The notes under the pieces: generated by a model
What the model was told of the DNA's origin: nothing
Seen by the model: only the letters and a program-made list of their open reading frames with translations
Database searches by the model: none
Translations under genes and position numbers: made by a program
In this document: piece after piece, positions 19,164 through 28,006 of the stretch
Numbering within the stretch: the first letter of the stretch is position 1
How the letters are laid out: the number at the start of each line of letters is the position of its first letter
Source of the DNA: CBDBKL01 sp965116215
GTDB taxonomy: Bacteria; Bdellovibrionota; Bdellovibrionia; Bdellovibrionales; JAKFYE01
Reading direction: 5' to 3'
DNA: 64,000 nucleotides
Assembly (NCBI GenBank): GCA_965116215.1
Contig: OZ220494.1
Location: forward strand, 186,001-250,000

Positions 19164-19760
19164 TTGAGAAGGATAGTCATTCTAACATGTCTTTTAAGTT
19201 GTCTTTTATCTTGTAAAGAGCACCCTATTTTGGTGGAAGATAAGGTTTTATTGTTAAGGGATAATTGTCATCTCATAGTTGATACATTGCGGTTGGTAGA
19301 AGAAATGGAAGTCCCTTTAGGGGATCTGTCTTCTACTTTTTCGTCTCTTGAATTAAAAACCCTTGTTATTGAATATATTTATGAGACTCAGAGCAGATTT
19401 GCGGCACAACTCAGCATAAGTGCAAATTCGGATATTTTAGCTGAAAAAATATGTATGAGAAATGAAAGAATCACTCTTTCAGGCAGCTGGCCTCTCAGGT
19501 TTTACGGTGAAGGGACGGATGGAAGTGCTATTAATTTAGATGTGAAATTCGTTAATGATCTGAATACTCATTCAAAAGATATGGATATTCGTTCTAAAGA
19601 GATGTCCTCCTTAGAAATGAATTTTGAAACATTTTTAAACAATTTAACAAGGGAGGAGAGTATTTACTGGGTGGGAAAATATGAATCTCGTTATTATCTT
19701 GTTGTAGAAGAAAAAACAGATAATGATTATAATATTATATGGGTAGCTATTTACCAATAA
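19164..19760 (+). CDS. Putative lipoprotein, unrecognised
   Basis: I do not recognise this family. The 198 residues start at TTG 19164 (AGAAGG is internal, and no strong ribosome-binding site is seen). The N-terminus is a short, very hydrophobic signal sequence with two overlapping lipobox-like motifs, LLSC at 10-13 and LLSC at 14-17, so lipidation and anchoring in an outer or inner membrane is likely. The mature part is mixed charged and beta-strand-rich, ending SIYWVGKYESRYYLVVEEK and a final strand. It has an apparent promoter of its own and sits ahead of thrS in the same direction, separated by the thrS promoter. Confidence 0.7.
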   Translation: MRRIVILTCLLSCLLSCKEHPILVEDKVLLLRDNCHLIVDTLRLVEEMEVPLGDLSSTFSSLELKTLVIEYIYETQSRFAAQLSISANSDILAEKICMRNERITLSGSWPLRFYGEGTDGSAINLDVKFVNDLNTHSKDMDIRSKEMSSLEMNFETFLNNLTREESIYWVGKYESRYYLVVEEKTDNDYNIIWVAIYQ

Positions 19761-19783
19761 GTTTAGAGATGAGGGGGCTGAGG

Positions 19784-19812
19784 TTGACAATATGGGTAAA
19801 TCTGGAGAATAT
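19784..19812 (+). promoter_or_regulatory. Probable thrS promoter
   Basis: A consensus -35 TTGACA at 19784-19789 is followed after 17 bp by GAATAT (19807-19812), with AATATA one base further. It lies 65 bp before the thrS start. No T-box or long leader is visible. Confidence 0.5.
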
Positions 19813-19876
19813 ATCTTTATATGGTAGGTCTCTGTTTTAAAAATGCTCCTATAGCCATGTGGTTTCTTCGGTTTCA

Positions 19877-21814
19877 ATGTCTGTAATACGAATATCTCTT
19901 CCCAATAATTCGATAAAAGAGTTTCAAAAAACGCCAACAGTTTTAAAGGTGGCAGAAAGTATTAGTCCGGAATTGGCAAGAGACACACTTGGCGGTGTGG
20001 TTGATGGTCAATTGGTTGATCTACGAACACAATTAAAAGATGGCGATCAATTAAAAATTGTGACTCGTCAACATAAAGAAGCTATAGAGGTTATCAGACA
20101 TTCGGCAGCTCATGTGATGGCCCAGGCTGTGCAAGATATTTGGCCTGATGTGAAGGTCACTATAGGCCCTGTTATAGAAAGTGGATTCTTTTATGATTTT
20201 GATGCGCCCTTTAGCTTTAAACATGAGGACTTAGAAAAAATTCAATCTAGAATAAATGAAATTATTCTGGAAAAACTGAAAATTGTGAGATCAGATTATG
20301 ATGTTGAAGAGGCAAAGCAAATTTTCTCAGATATCAATGAGGATTATAAAGTAGAAATTATTAATGATCTTATTAGAGACGAGAATATAACAACTGTAGG
20401 AGTCTATAAACAGGGAAAGTGGTTTGATCTTTGCCGAGGGCCACATGTTCAGCATACAGGGCAAATTGGTGTTGTTAAGGTATTGAGTGTTGCGGGAGCC
20501 TATTGGCGAGGTGACGAGAAAAGAAATCAATTGCAGAGAATTTATGGAACAGCATTTTTAGATAAAAAAGAATTAAAAAAATATCTTTTAAAACGAGAAG
20601 AGGCTAAGAAAAGAGATCATAGAAAGATTGGAAAAGATTTAAATTTATTTTACTTTAGTGATCTTTCCCCTGGTTGCCCTATTTTCACTGGAAAGGGAAC
20701 TATTATTTATAATGAACTTGTTAATTATATCCGTGAGCTGTATCACAAATATAAATATGAAGAGATTATAACTCCTCAAATTTATGACGTTGGCCTTTAT
20801 CATAAGTCAGGTCACTACGAAAACTTTAAAGAAAATATGTACTTTATTGAAGAGGAGCATAGGGATTATTCATTAAAACCTATGAACTGCCCTAGTCATT
20901 GTGTTTTTTATGCTCAAAAACAATATTCTTATAGAGATTTACCTCTGAGGATTGCTGATTTTGGACGGCTGCATCGCTTGGAAAGAAGTGGGGCTCTTCA
21001 TGGGATCACGCGTGTACGAATGATGTGTCAAGATGATGCACACATTTTTTGTTCTTTAGAACAAATAGAAAGTGAGGTGCGTAGCTTTTTTGATCTTCTG
21101 AATGAAGTTTATTTGGTATTGGGCATGACAAACTATAAGGTCTTTTTTGCTACACGACCTCAAAAGCGTGTAGGTGATGACGCAATTTGGGATCAGTCAG
21201 AACGTTCTTTACAAAAGGTATTAGAAACATTAAACGTGAACTATGGGGTTCTTCCGGAAGAAGGGGCTTTTTATGGGCCTAAGCTGGAATTTCATTTTTT
21301 AGATGCGATAGAAAGATCTTGGCAGTTAGGTACGATACAACTTGATTTTAGTATGCCTCGTCGATTTTCCTTAAAATATATAGGTGAGGACAGTAAGGAA
21401 CATGTTCCTGTCATGTTACATAGAGCTATACTGGGTTCTTTAGAACGTTTTATTGGTGTATATATTGAGCATACTTCTGGAAAACTACCCACATGGCTTT
21501 CTCCTGTGCAAGTTAAAATACTCAATGTGTCTGACAGAGTGAATACGTATTGTGAAAAAATCGAAAATCTTTTTAGAGAATCTGGTATTAGAGCTTCTTT
21601 TGATAGAAGAAATGAAAAACTAGGATATAAGATAAGAGAGGCACAATTACAAAAAGTGCCATATATGATTATTATTGGTGATGAAGAAATGGGTGCGAAT
21701 ACACTTTCGTTAAGAAATCGTGATGGCCGACAAACTTCAAGTTTAAAAATAGAAAATATATTAAGTTTATTAAAACAAGAGATTCAACTTCGTCGTCTGG
21801 AGTTGAGTTTATAA
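19877..21814 (+). CDS. thrS: Threonyl-tRNA synthetase
   Basis: This enzyme charges tRNA-Thr. I choose ATG 19877 (MSVIRISLPNNS) because the TGS domain begins there; a GTG at 19859 is in frame but adds six unconserved residues. The roughly 645 residues contain the TGS domain (1-60), the editing domain with HSAAHVMAQAV and the CRGPHV zinc-type motif, then the class II core: motif 2 around RLERSGALHGITRVRMMCQD, motif 3 HRAILGSLERFIGVYIEH, and the C-terminal anticodon-binding domain (WLSPVQVKIL onward). It leads thrS-infC-rpmI-rplT, a gene order conserved across proteobacteria. Confidence 0.97.
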   Translation: MSVIRISLPNNSIKEFQKTPTVLKVAESISPELARDTLGGVVDGQLVDLRTQLKDGDQLKIVTRQHKEAIEVIRHSAAHVMAQAVQDIWPDVKVTIGPVIESGFFYDFDAPFSFKHEDLEKIQSRINEIILEKLKIVRSDYDVEEAKQIFSDINEDYKVEIINDLIRDENITTVGVYKQGKWFDLCRGPHVQHTGQIGVVKVLSVAGAYWRGDEKRNQLQRIYGTAFLDKKELKKYLLKREEAKKRDHRKIGKDLNLFYFSDLSPGCPIFTGKGTIIYNELVNYIRELYHKYKYEEIITPQIYDVGLYHKSGHYENFKENMYFIEEEHRDYSLKPMNCPSHCVFYAQKQYSYRDLPLRIADFGRLHRLERSGALHGITRVRMMCQDDAHIFCSLEQIESEVRSFFDLLNEVYLVLGMTNYKVFFATRPQKRVGDDAIWDQSERSLQKVLETLNVNYGVLPEEGAFYGPKLEFHFLDAIERSWQLGTIQLDFSMPRRFSLKYIGEDSKEHVPVMLHRAILGSLERFIGVYIEHTSGKLPTWLSPVQVKILNVSDRVNTYCEKIENLFRESGIRASFDRRNEKLGYKIREAQLQKVPYMIIIGDEEMGANTLSLRNRDGRQTSSLKIENILSLLKQEIQLRRLELSL

Positions 21815-21820
21815 ATTAAA

Positions 21821-21835
21821 AAGGAGGTTGTTATA
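21821..21835 (+). promoter_or_regulatory. Ribosome-binding site of infC placed for an ATA start
   Basis: AAGGAGG at 21821-21827 is 5 nt ahead of an in-frame ATA (21833-21835) but 14 nt ahead of the first ATG (21842). The spacing favours the rare ATA codon. Confidence 0.55.
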
Positions 21836-21841
21836 AAACAA

Positions 21842-22429
21842 ATGCGTATGGGTAGTGGGTCAAAAAGAAATAAAGGGTTGCGAGTCAATAGAGATATACG
21901 AATACCAAAGATTCGTGTCATTGACGAAAATGGTAATGTATTAGGTGTAATGCAGACGCAGGATGCATTAAAAAGAGCTGAGGATATAGGACTGGATCTT
22001 ATTGAGGTCTCACCTCATGCAGAGCCTCCGACATGTAAGATCATGGATTACGGTCGGTATAAGTATGAGCAAAAGAAAAAGGCCCATGAGTCCAAGAAAA
22101 AGCAAGTGAGTGTAACAGTTAAAGAAATTCAATTAAGACCGCGAACTGAACAGCATGATTTGGATGTCAAATTAAAACATGTTCGAAGATTTCTAGAAGA
22201 GGGTGCTAAAACAAAAATCAACTTACGTTTCCGTGGCCGGGAGATGGTCCATCAGCAGGTGGGCTTTGAGTTGCTGGAAAGAGTGATTGAGCAACTAAAG
22301 GATTGTGCTATTGTCGTTACGCCCCCGAAGCGAGAGGGACGTCAGGCCTTTTTACTCTTGGCTCCTGATCCCAATTGGTTGAGGGAGAGGAGAAAGACTG
22401 GGAAAACATCTGAGCAAGAAGAAAAGTAG
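21842..22429 (+). CDS. infC: Translation initiation factor IF-3
   Basis: IF-3 binds the 30S subunit, keeps it free of 50S and checks the start codon. The protein has the N-domain (RVNRDIRIPKIRVIDENGNVLG; about 14-35), the linker with YEQKKKAHESKKKQ, and the C-domain with RFRGREMVHQQVG (about 122-134). The coordinates use the first ATG. However, a strong AAGGAGG is 5 nt from an in-frame ATA at 21833, which would add three residues (I-K-Q). IF-3 genes in other bacteria often use a rare AUU or similar start for autoregulation, so ATA initiation is credible. It follows thrS by 27 bp. Confidence 0.96.
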   Translation: MRMGSGSKRNKGLRVNRDIRIPKIRVIDENGNVLGVMQTQDALKRAEDIGLDLIEVSPHAEPPTCKIMDYGRYKYEQKKKAHESKKKQVSVTVKEIQLRPRTEQHDLDVKLKHVRRFLEEGAKTKINLRFRGREMVHQQVGFELLERVIEQLKDCAIVVTPPKREGRQAFLLLAPDPNWLRERRKTGKTSEQEEK

Positions 22430-22449
22430 TGGACGTCTTAGTTATGACT

Positions 22450-22501
22450 GTGTAAAAAACACTACGTAGTGCTTTTTATACAGAGCCCACTCAGTGTGGC
22501 T
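22450..22501 (+). promoter_or_regulatory. Structured leader ahead of rpmI-rplT
   Basis: A 32-nt palindrome at 22450-22481 (centre CACTACGTAGTG, flanked by A and T runs, with two G-U pairs as RNA) is followed by a smaller hairpin at 22484-22501 (AGCCCAC / GTGTGGCT with one bulge). In other bacteria ribosomal protein L20 represses rpmI-rplT through structures in this position; that role here is inference. The palindrome could also be an attenuator. Confidence 0.45.
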
Positions 22502-22548
22502 GGAGCTTTAATCTGTGCTAGGAAAATCTTGAAAGTAGGGGAAAAAGA

Positions 22549-22749
22549 GTGAGTGATAAAATGAAAACCCATTCGGGAGCTAAAAAGCGATTTAAACGGC
22601 TCAAAAGTGGGAAGGTCAAGCGTGCGCAGATGCACCATAAACACCTTTTAATAGCAAAGTCTCACAAGCAAAAGCGTCAGAGTTGTAAACCAGCATATGT
22701 TGACCCTGCAAATATGTATCAAGTGGATAGGCTTCTAGCCGATCGTTAA
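22549..22749 (+). CDS. rpmI: Large ribosomal subunit protein bL35
   Basis: bL35 is a small basic protein of the 50S subunit. The 66 residues begin [18 protein letters not shown], which aligns with the canonical [14 protein letters not shown]; this supports the GTG start at 22549 (TAGGGG lies about 7 nt upstream) over ATG 22561. The rest is Lys/Arg-rich with the typical HKHLL and SHKQKR segments. It lies 14 bp before rplT and 119 bp after infC, with a structured leader in that gap. Confidence 0.96.
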   Translation: MSDKMKTHSGAKKRFKRLKSGKVKRAQMHHKHLLIAKSHKQKRQSCKPAYVDPANMYQVDRLLADR

Positions 22750-22763
22750 GAGGTGTAAGTATT

Positions 22764-23102
22764 ATGAGAGTAAAAAGAGGGTTTAAGAGACGTCGCCGCC
22801 ATAATAAGGTTTTAAAGCGTGCTAAGGGCTATTATTCAGCTAGCAGTCGGACATATAAGATGGCCGTTGAAACAAATGATCGTGGTTTGGCCTATGCCTA
22901 TAGAGATCGTAAACAAAGGAAGAGAGAGTTTCGCTACCTATGGATTACTCGAATCAATGCGGCGGCTCGACAAAATGGGATGAAGTACTCACGCTTTATG
23001 AATGCTTTAAAGAAAGCAGGTATTGAACTCGATAGAAAGGTTCTAGCAGATATGGCTGTTAGAGATCCGTCTGGCTTTACTCAATTGGTTCAATCTCTTT
23101 AG
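22764..23102 (+). CDS. rplT: Large ribosomal subunit protein bL20
   Basis: bL20 binds 23S rRNA early in 50S assembly and often represses its own operon. The 112 residues match the family throughout: [20 protein letters not shown] at the start, [13 protein letters not shown], the [23 protein letters not shown] segment and the C-terminal [28 protein letters not shown]. The ATG at 22764 has AGAGGTG upstream. It is the last gene of the thrS-infC-rpmI-rplT group. In many proteobacteria pheS would come next; here it is nearly 10 kb away. Confidence 0.97.
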   Translation: MRVKRGFKRRRRHNKVLKRAKGYYSASSRTYKMAVETNDRGLAYAYRDRKQRKREFRYLWITRINAAARQNGMKYSRFMNALKKAGIELDRKVLADMAVRDPSGFTQLVQSL

Positions 23103-23166
23103 CTCTGGAGAAATGGGTGGTTATAGATTGTAAAGTAGAGAATTGGAATATGTGGATTTTTTCTAA

Positions 23167-24189
23167 ATGGAGAAGGTGAGTCATTTTGAATTACGCAAAC
23201 GGGATCATTTAAACCTCTCTCTTAAGGATAAAAATGAAGCTAAGGGTTTATCTGGTTTAGAAAATATTCAATTACTTCATGATGCCCTTCCGGAGTTGAA
23301 TTTTCAGGATGTGACTTTGACAACTTCAGTTCTAGGTTGGCGGTGTTTCACTCCCTTTTTAATGAGTTCCATGACAGCCGGGCACGATCAAGGTGCCGCC
23401 ATCAATTTAAAGTTGGCCAAAGTTGCAGCTAAAAAAAAATGGCTTATGGGGATTGGCTCACAGCGTCGCCAACTTTTTGATAACTCGGCTGTAGAGGAGT
23501 GGAAGCGGTTAAGAGAGCGAGTGCCAGATGTAGAGTTATTAGGAAATTTGGGACTGACTCAGCTGATAAAAACACCTCTTAAGAAAATTCAGGATTTAGT
23601 TGAGAGTCTAGATGCTAAGGCTTTAATAATACACACCAACCCACTTCAAGAGTGTCTTCAGACTGAGGGCACTCCAGAATTTCAAGGAGGGGTAGCGGCT
23701 TTAAAGGCTCTCTCTTCTTTCCTGAATGTTCCTGTTATATTAAAGGAGGTTGGATGTGGTTTTTCTAGAGAATCACTCCTTAAACTAAATCATACAGGTA
23801 TTGCCGCAGTGGATATTGCCGGCTTAGGTGGTACTCACTGGGGGCGTGTAGAAGGGGATCGGTCTGTAGGAAAAAGAGCCTATGCTGCAAATACATTTGC
23901 GAATTGGGGTATTCCAACAGTGGATGCTGTTTATATGGCTCAATCATTGAATTTGAATTACACCATTTGGGCCTCTGGAGGAGTACGCACAGGATTAGAT
24001 GCGGCAAAACTTTTAGCTTTAGGGGCTTGTATTGTGGGCTTTGCAAAACCAGCACTGGAGAAAGTCCAAGAGGGTGAGGGTTCATTAGAGGAATGGATGT
24101 CTAGAATTGAATATGAGTTGAAGGTTGCACTTTTTTGTACAGGGTCTAAAACATGTCGGGATATAAGAGGAAAATATAAATGGAAATAA
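23167..24189 (+). CDS. fni: Isopentenyl-diphosphate isomerase, type 2 (FMN-dependent)
   Basis: This enzyme interconverts isopentenyl and dimethylallyl diphosphate using reduced FMN. The 340 residues show the TIM-barrel family signs: RKRDHLNL near the start, MSSMTAGHDQGAAIN (about 61-75), MGIGSQRR (about 92-99), KEVGCGFS, the VDIAGLGGTHWGRVE phosphate/FMN segment (about 217-231) and ASGGVRTGLDAAKLLALGA (about 269-287). It begins a run fni-HMG-CoA reductase-kinase-decarboxylase and overlaps the reductase start by 10 bp. Presence of the whole lower pathway makes this assignment secure. Confidence 0.95.
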   Translation: MEKVSHFELRKRDHLNLSLKDKNEAKGLSGLENIQLLHDALPELNFQDVTLTTSVLGWRCFTPFLMSSMTAGHDQGAAINLKLAKVAAKKKWLMGIGSQRRQLFDNSAVEEWKRLRERVPDVELLGNLGLTQLIKTPLKKIQDLVESLDAKALIIHTNPLQECLQTEGTPEFQGGVAALKALSSFLNVPVILKEVGCGFSRESLLKLNHTGIAAVDIAGLGGTHWGRVEGDRSVGKRAYAANTFANWGIPTVDAVYMAQSLNLNYTIWASGGVRTGLDAAKLLALGACIVGFAKPALEKVQEGEGSLEEWMSRIEYELKVALFCTGSKTCRDIRGKYKWK

Positions 24190-25454
24190 GTTTTTCTGGC
24201 TTTTCAAAGTTATCTTTAAGACAGCGGTATGAGCACCTGATGAAAAGTGGCCTCCTCACACAGGAAGATGTGGATTTTCTTCAAGATGGTGGTGTGGTTA
24301 AAAACAACTTTATGGAGCATTTTGTTGAAAATGTCATTGGTTCTTTTCAGATACCTTTAGGTGTGGCTGTCAATTTTCGTATTGATGGTATGGATCGGGT
24401 GATTCCAATGGCTGTAGAGGAAACATCTGTTATTGCAGCAGCTAGCAAAACAGCAAAATGGATTCGCAGTTATGGAGAGATCAACACTGTTGTTTTAGGT
24501 CAGAGGATGATTGGACAGATACAAATGGGATTGGTGAAGAATCCTGATTTTGTAAAAAAGAAAATCATGGCTCAGAAATCTCGAATTTTAGAGACGGCCA
24601 ATAGAGAAGCGGTTGGTTTAGTGAGGAGAGGTGGGGGTGTTAAGGATTTGAAAGTCCGTATTTTAGATTGTGATGGCATAGAGGAAATGAAAATGGTCGT
24701 TATCCATCTTTTCATAGATCCTTGTGATGCTATGGGTGCAAATATTGTCAATCAGATCTGTGAGTCTTTGCGACCACTCATAGAGGAGATCACAAATATT
24801 ACTGTTCATATGTGCATATTGTCGAATTTAGCGGATACCAAGTTGGTTAAATCTGAAGTGACTATAAGAAATGTGGAGTCCTCTCTTGGGGAGGGAATTG
24901 AAAAAGCCTCTCGTTTTGCTGAAGCGGATCCATACCGAGCAGCTACAAATAATAAAGGTATTTTAAATGGGATTGACCCTGTAGTGATTGCAACTGGCAA
25001 TGATTGGAGAGCTGTAGAGGCCGGAGTTCATGCGTATGCTTCGCAATCAGGACGCTATTCCTCACTTTCTAAATGGCGTTATGACAGAGGAGTTTTAAAG
25101 GGTGAGATGACGGCTCCTATAGCTGTTGGTATTGTGGGGGGGATGACTCAACTGCATCCGACTGCAAAAATATGTTTAAAAATTTTAGGTGTAAAAGATG
25201 CTGAAACTTTGTCACGAATAATTGTATCTGTAGGTTTGGTTCAGAACTTGGGAGCATTACGAGCATTGTCTACAGTAGGTATTGTTACTGGACATATGAA
25301 GTTACATGCCACAAATTTGGCCTTAGCTGCCGGAGCTAATTCTGTAGAAGTGAAAGCTGTTAAAGAAAAGTTAGAAGAGTATATTCTACAGAAAAAAAAT
25401 GTTTCATTAAAACGAGCCATGGATATACTGGATGAAGTTAGGAAAGCATTTTGA
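24180..25454 (+). CDS. mvaA: Hydroxymethylglutaryl-CoA reductase, class II type
   Basis: This enzyme makes mevalonate from HMG-CoA, the committed step of the mevalonate route. The 424 residues are close to the length of bacterial class II enzymes and lack the membrane anchor of eukaryotic ones. Conserved parts are ENVIGSFQIPLGVAVNF (about 49-65), the DAMGANIVNQICESL segment (about 182-196, substrate and cofactor binding), DPYRAATNNKGI (about 249-260, with the catalytic Lys nearby) and GHMKLHATNLALAAGA near the C-terminus. It overlaps fni by 10 bp. HMG-CoA synthase is not in the window. Whether it prefers NADH or NADPH cannot be read from the sequence. Confidence 0.94.
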   Translation: MEISFSGFSKLSLRQRYEHLMKSGLLTQEDVDFLQDGGVVKNNFMEHFVENVIGSFQIPLGVAVNFRIDGMDRVIPMAVEETSVIAAASKTAKWIRSYGEINTVVLGQRMIGQIQMGLVKNPDFVKKKIMAQKSRILETANREAVGLVRRGGGVKDLKVRILDCDGIEEMKMVVIHLFIDPCDAMGANIVNQICESLRPLIEEITNITVHMCILSNLADTKLVKSEVTIRNVESSLGEGIEKASRFAEADPYRAATNNKGILNGIDPVVIATGNDWRAVEAGVHAYASQSGRYSSLSKWRYDRGVLKGEMTAPIAVGIVGGMTQLHPTAKICLKILGVKDAETLSRIIVSVGLVQNLGALRALSTVGIVTGHMKLHATNLALAAGANSVEVKAVKEKLEEYILQKKNVSLKRAMDILDEVRKAF

Positions 25455-25502
25455 TTTAAGGCCATTTGAAGATCTCGGGATAGATTATTATTGTGAGCTT
25501 TT

Positions 25503-26390
25503 ATGTTGATTAAAATCCCCAGTAAGACTTTTGCTATAGGTGAGTATGGCGTTTTAAAGAATGGAAGTGCTATTGTTTTAACCTGTAACCCCTATTTTCA
25601 ATGGGAAGTGCAGAAGGGGTCTCATCAAGGGTTGCCAGAGAGTATTCATTCCGAAAGTATTGCGGGAAAACTGTATAAAAGGATCTCAGAGAAATACAAA
25701 GGACTCTCTTTGTCTTTTACAGATCCCTATAAAGACTTTGGGGGGATGGGGAGATCATCTGCTGAGTTTTTGGGTCTTTATGCTTTGGCCTATGGAGTGC
25801 CCTTTGAAAGGATAAGGGCTTTGCAAGTGTTTAGGGATTTAGGTGGGGAGGCCAATAGACGACCGAGTGGTGTAGATATGATAGCCCAATCCATTGGAGG
25901 GGTTGCTGTTATAGACCTTTCGAAGAATAGATGGGTTTCAAAAACTTGGGTGTTTAACGACATTGGTTTTTTTATTATTCCTACAGGTGAAAAAATCATT
26001 ACGCATTTTCATTTAGAGACGTTGAAAGATGAAGCCTTTACTGATTTGATTGAGATATCTCAACGATCTCTACAGTCCTATGAAAGATTGGATGTCAAAG
26101 GGTTTGTTCAAACCTTGAGAGATTATCATGCAGTTATGGGAGAGAAGGGATTGCTTTCTAAAACTTCTCAAAAATTATGTTTGGAGTTAGAAAAAATACC
26201 TTCTGTTTTGGTGGCTAAGGGTTGTGGGGCTATGGGGGGAGATATGGTTCTTGTCCTTTTTTATAATGAAGATAGAGATTCTTTACGGAGTTATATTACA
26301 AATAAATTAGAAAAGCCTATTGTGACTATGGATGGTCATATAGGGCGGGGTATGCATCAAGAAAATGGGGTTTTGAGGGCCGAGTTGTGA
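25503..26390 (+). CDS. GHMP kinase, probable phosphomevalonate kinase
   Basis: This GHMP-family kinase probably phosphorylates mevalonate 5-phosphate. The 295 residues begin with the family opening KIPSKTFAIGEYGVL (4-18). The ATP-binding loop is GGMGRSSAEFLGLY (about 80-93), and a PSGVDMIAQSIGG segment (about 122-134) holds the catalytic Asp. The third motif, near the C-terminus, is GCGAMGGDMVLVLF. It lies between HMG-CoA reductase (48 bp upstream) and the decarboxylase (3-bp overlap), and a better mevalonate kinase match is at 28007, so phosphomevalonate kinase is assigned by elimination. The exact substrate is less certain than the family. Confidence 0.8.
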   Translation: MLIKIPSKTFAIGEYGVLKNGSAIVLTCNPYFQWEVQKGSHQGLPESIHSESIAGKLYKRISEKYKGLSLSFTDPYKDFGGMGRSSAEFLGLYALAYGVPFERIRALQVFRDLGGEANRRPSGVDMIAQSIGGVAVIDLSKNRWVSKTWVFNDIGFFIIPTGEKIITHFHLETLKDEAFTDLIEISQRSLQSYERLDVKGFVQTLRDYHAVMGEKGLLSKTSQKLCLELEKIPSVLVAKGCGAMGGDMVLVLFYNEDRDSLRSYITNKLEKPIVTMDGHIGRGMHQENGVLRAEL

Positions 26391-27331
26391 AGTGGTCTTC
26401 TTCTGCGCCTTCAAATATTGCTCTTATAAAATATATGGGCAAGGATGATAATGGCCAACCTGTTAATTCATCATTGAGCTATACTCTTCATCATTTACAA
26501 TCCTATGTTGAGATTGAAGATGCCGAACGGGACTTATGGGAAAGCCTTTCTTCTGTCGCTGTTAAAGGGTTTGCATTAAGTCGTAAAAGTATTGATCGGT
26601 TTATGGCTCATTTTTCAAACTTAAGAATGAAATTTTCACTTCCTGGACAATATATTATTCGTTCGGCAAATACCTTTCCATCAGATTGTGGGCTAGCGTC
26701 TTCAGCGTCTGCTTTTGCTGCGTTAACGCTTTGTTTTGATAAAGTTTTAAAATCGAAAATGGGCAAAGAGTTAAGCGTATTAGAATTGAGTCGTTTGAGT
26801 CAGAGAGGTAGTGGTTCATCTTGTCGAAGTTTTTTTCAGCCATGGTCTATTTGGAAAAAGAGTGACGTCTATAAAGTCGATTTTCCTTTTCAATCGTTAT
26901 TGCATCAGGTGCTTATTTTAAGTTCGGATAAAAAAAAAGTGAGTTCCAGTCAAGCTCATAAAAATGTGAGAACGAGTTTAAATTATCAAATGCGACCTTC
27001 TCGTGCTGAAAAAAGATTTGAAGATTTATTAACAGCATTGAACAATGGGCTTTGGAAAAGGAGTTATGAGATTGTATGGGCGGAGTTTTGGGATATGCAC
27101 AGTTTATTTGAAACAAGTTATCCAGCTTTTCGATATATGTCACCGGAGGGATTGAGGGCACTAGATATGATTTCATGTTATTGGCAAGATGTTGGAGATG
27201 GTCCTATTGTGACCATGGATGCAGGGCCAAACATTCACCTGCTCTATCGTAAAGATCAATGGAAAGATTATAACGCTCTAAAAAATCAGTTTATATCTAT
27301 CAAGATAAAGGTTTTGGAATCTCAAGACTAG
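26387..27331 (+). CDS. mvaD: Diphosphomevalonate decarboxylase
   Basis: This enzyme converts mevalonate 5-diphosphate to isopentenyl diphosphate with ATP. The 314 residues carry the diagnostic start SAPSNIALIKYMGK (6-19), the ATP loop FPSDCGLASSASAFAALTL (about 93-111), the GSGSSCRSFF segment (about 143-152) that contains conserved Ser and Arg residues, and MDAGPNIHLLY (about 283-293) with the catalytic-domain Asp. The GTG start at 26387 overlaps the TGA of the preceding kinase. It ends the fni-mvaA-kinase-mvaD run. Confidence 0.93.
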   Translation: MKWSSSAPSNIALIKYMGKDDNGQPVNSSLSYTLHHLQSYVEIEDAERDLWESLSSVAVKGFALSRKSIDRFMAHFSNLRMKFSLPGQYIIRSANTFPSDCGLASSASAFAALTLCFDKVLKSKMGKELSVLELSRLSQRGSGSSCRSFFQPWSIWKKSDVYKVDFPFQSLLHQVLILSSDKKKVSSSQAHKNVRTSLNYQMRPSRAEKRFEDLLTALNNGLWKRSYEIVWAEFWDMHSLFETSYPAFRYMSPEGLRALDMISCYWQDVGDGPIVTMDAGPNIHLLYRKDQWKDYNALKNQFISIKIKVLESQD

Positions 27332-27464
27332 ATAAAATCCAAACTTATACTGACCAGAGGATATCAACATTTATTCTTGCTAGAGTACATCATATTCCTA
27401 TAAACGGAACTTTAACAAATCAGTGTATTTCTATTAGAAAAAACTTTCATAGTTCTATTCTATA

Positions 27465-27740
27465 TTATTGGCTTTTTACAGGTGGAGATGAGTGTTGACT
27501 ATTGTCACTGTCATTTCCTTGTCTATAAATTTTTTGACTATCATCAGAATATCTATAGTGTTCATCTCTATCTAATAGACCTATAGTTTGTACATTAGCG
27601 GCTCGTTTGTCATATTTTTTACTTGTGGAATCATGCCGTGAGGAATCACAAGATTCCGCATAGGGAATAATTGGGTTTAGCATAAGAGCCATTAAGACGA
27701 TGAGTGTCCAGTTCAATAGATATTTAAAGTTTTCTTTCAT
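27465..27740 (-). CDS. Small exported protein, unrecognised
   Basis: I do not recognise this 91-residue protein. The start has a good ribosome-binding site (GGAGGAT, 6 nt upstream), which argues for a real gene. Residues 1-28 form a signal peptide with a hydrophobic core (LIVLMALMLNPII), cleaved probably after PYA. The mature part is short and hydrophilic, rich in Ser, Asp and His, with no cysteine pair pattern beyond a single Cys. It lies opposite in direction between mvaD and mevalonate kinase, interrupting the mevalonate genes. No function is proposed. Confidence 0.6.
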   Translation of the reverse strand: MKENFKYLLNWTLIVLMALMLNPIIPYAESCDSSRHDSTSKKYDKRAANVQTIGLLDRDEHYRYSDDSQKIYRQGNDSDNSQHSSPPVKSQ

Positions 27741-28006
27741 TTTTTATCCTCCATTTGGATAATCCTTAAGTGGGTTTATGACACTTCTTTAAGTATTCTA
27801 CCATATTCATATATATTGTCCTTAGATTTTACAACGAGATGTCTCAATCTGAAATATAAATAAAAATTTTTTAGGGCTATGAATATCTTTTTATTTTTAT
27901 TAAGATCTTACTCTCAGAGGGAAGACGTTGGTTAAAGGAGGCTTGAGGTGATCGCATATAAAAAAAATGATTTCTCTAGATTTGATAGGGTGATAGAGGT
28001 TTGAAA

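Noticed and set aside
19760..19876. T-box leader for thrS
   Set aside because: The leader is about 65 nt after the promoter, too short for a T-box, with no specifier hairpin.
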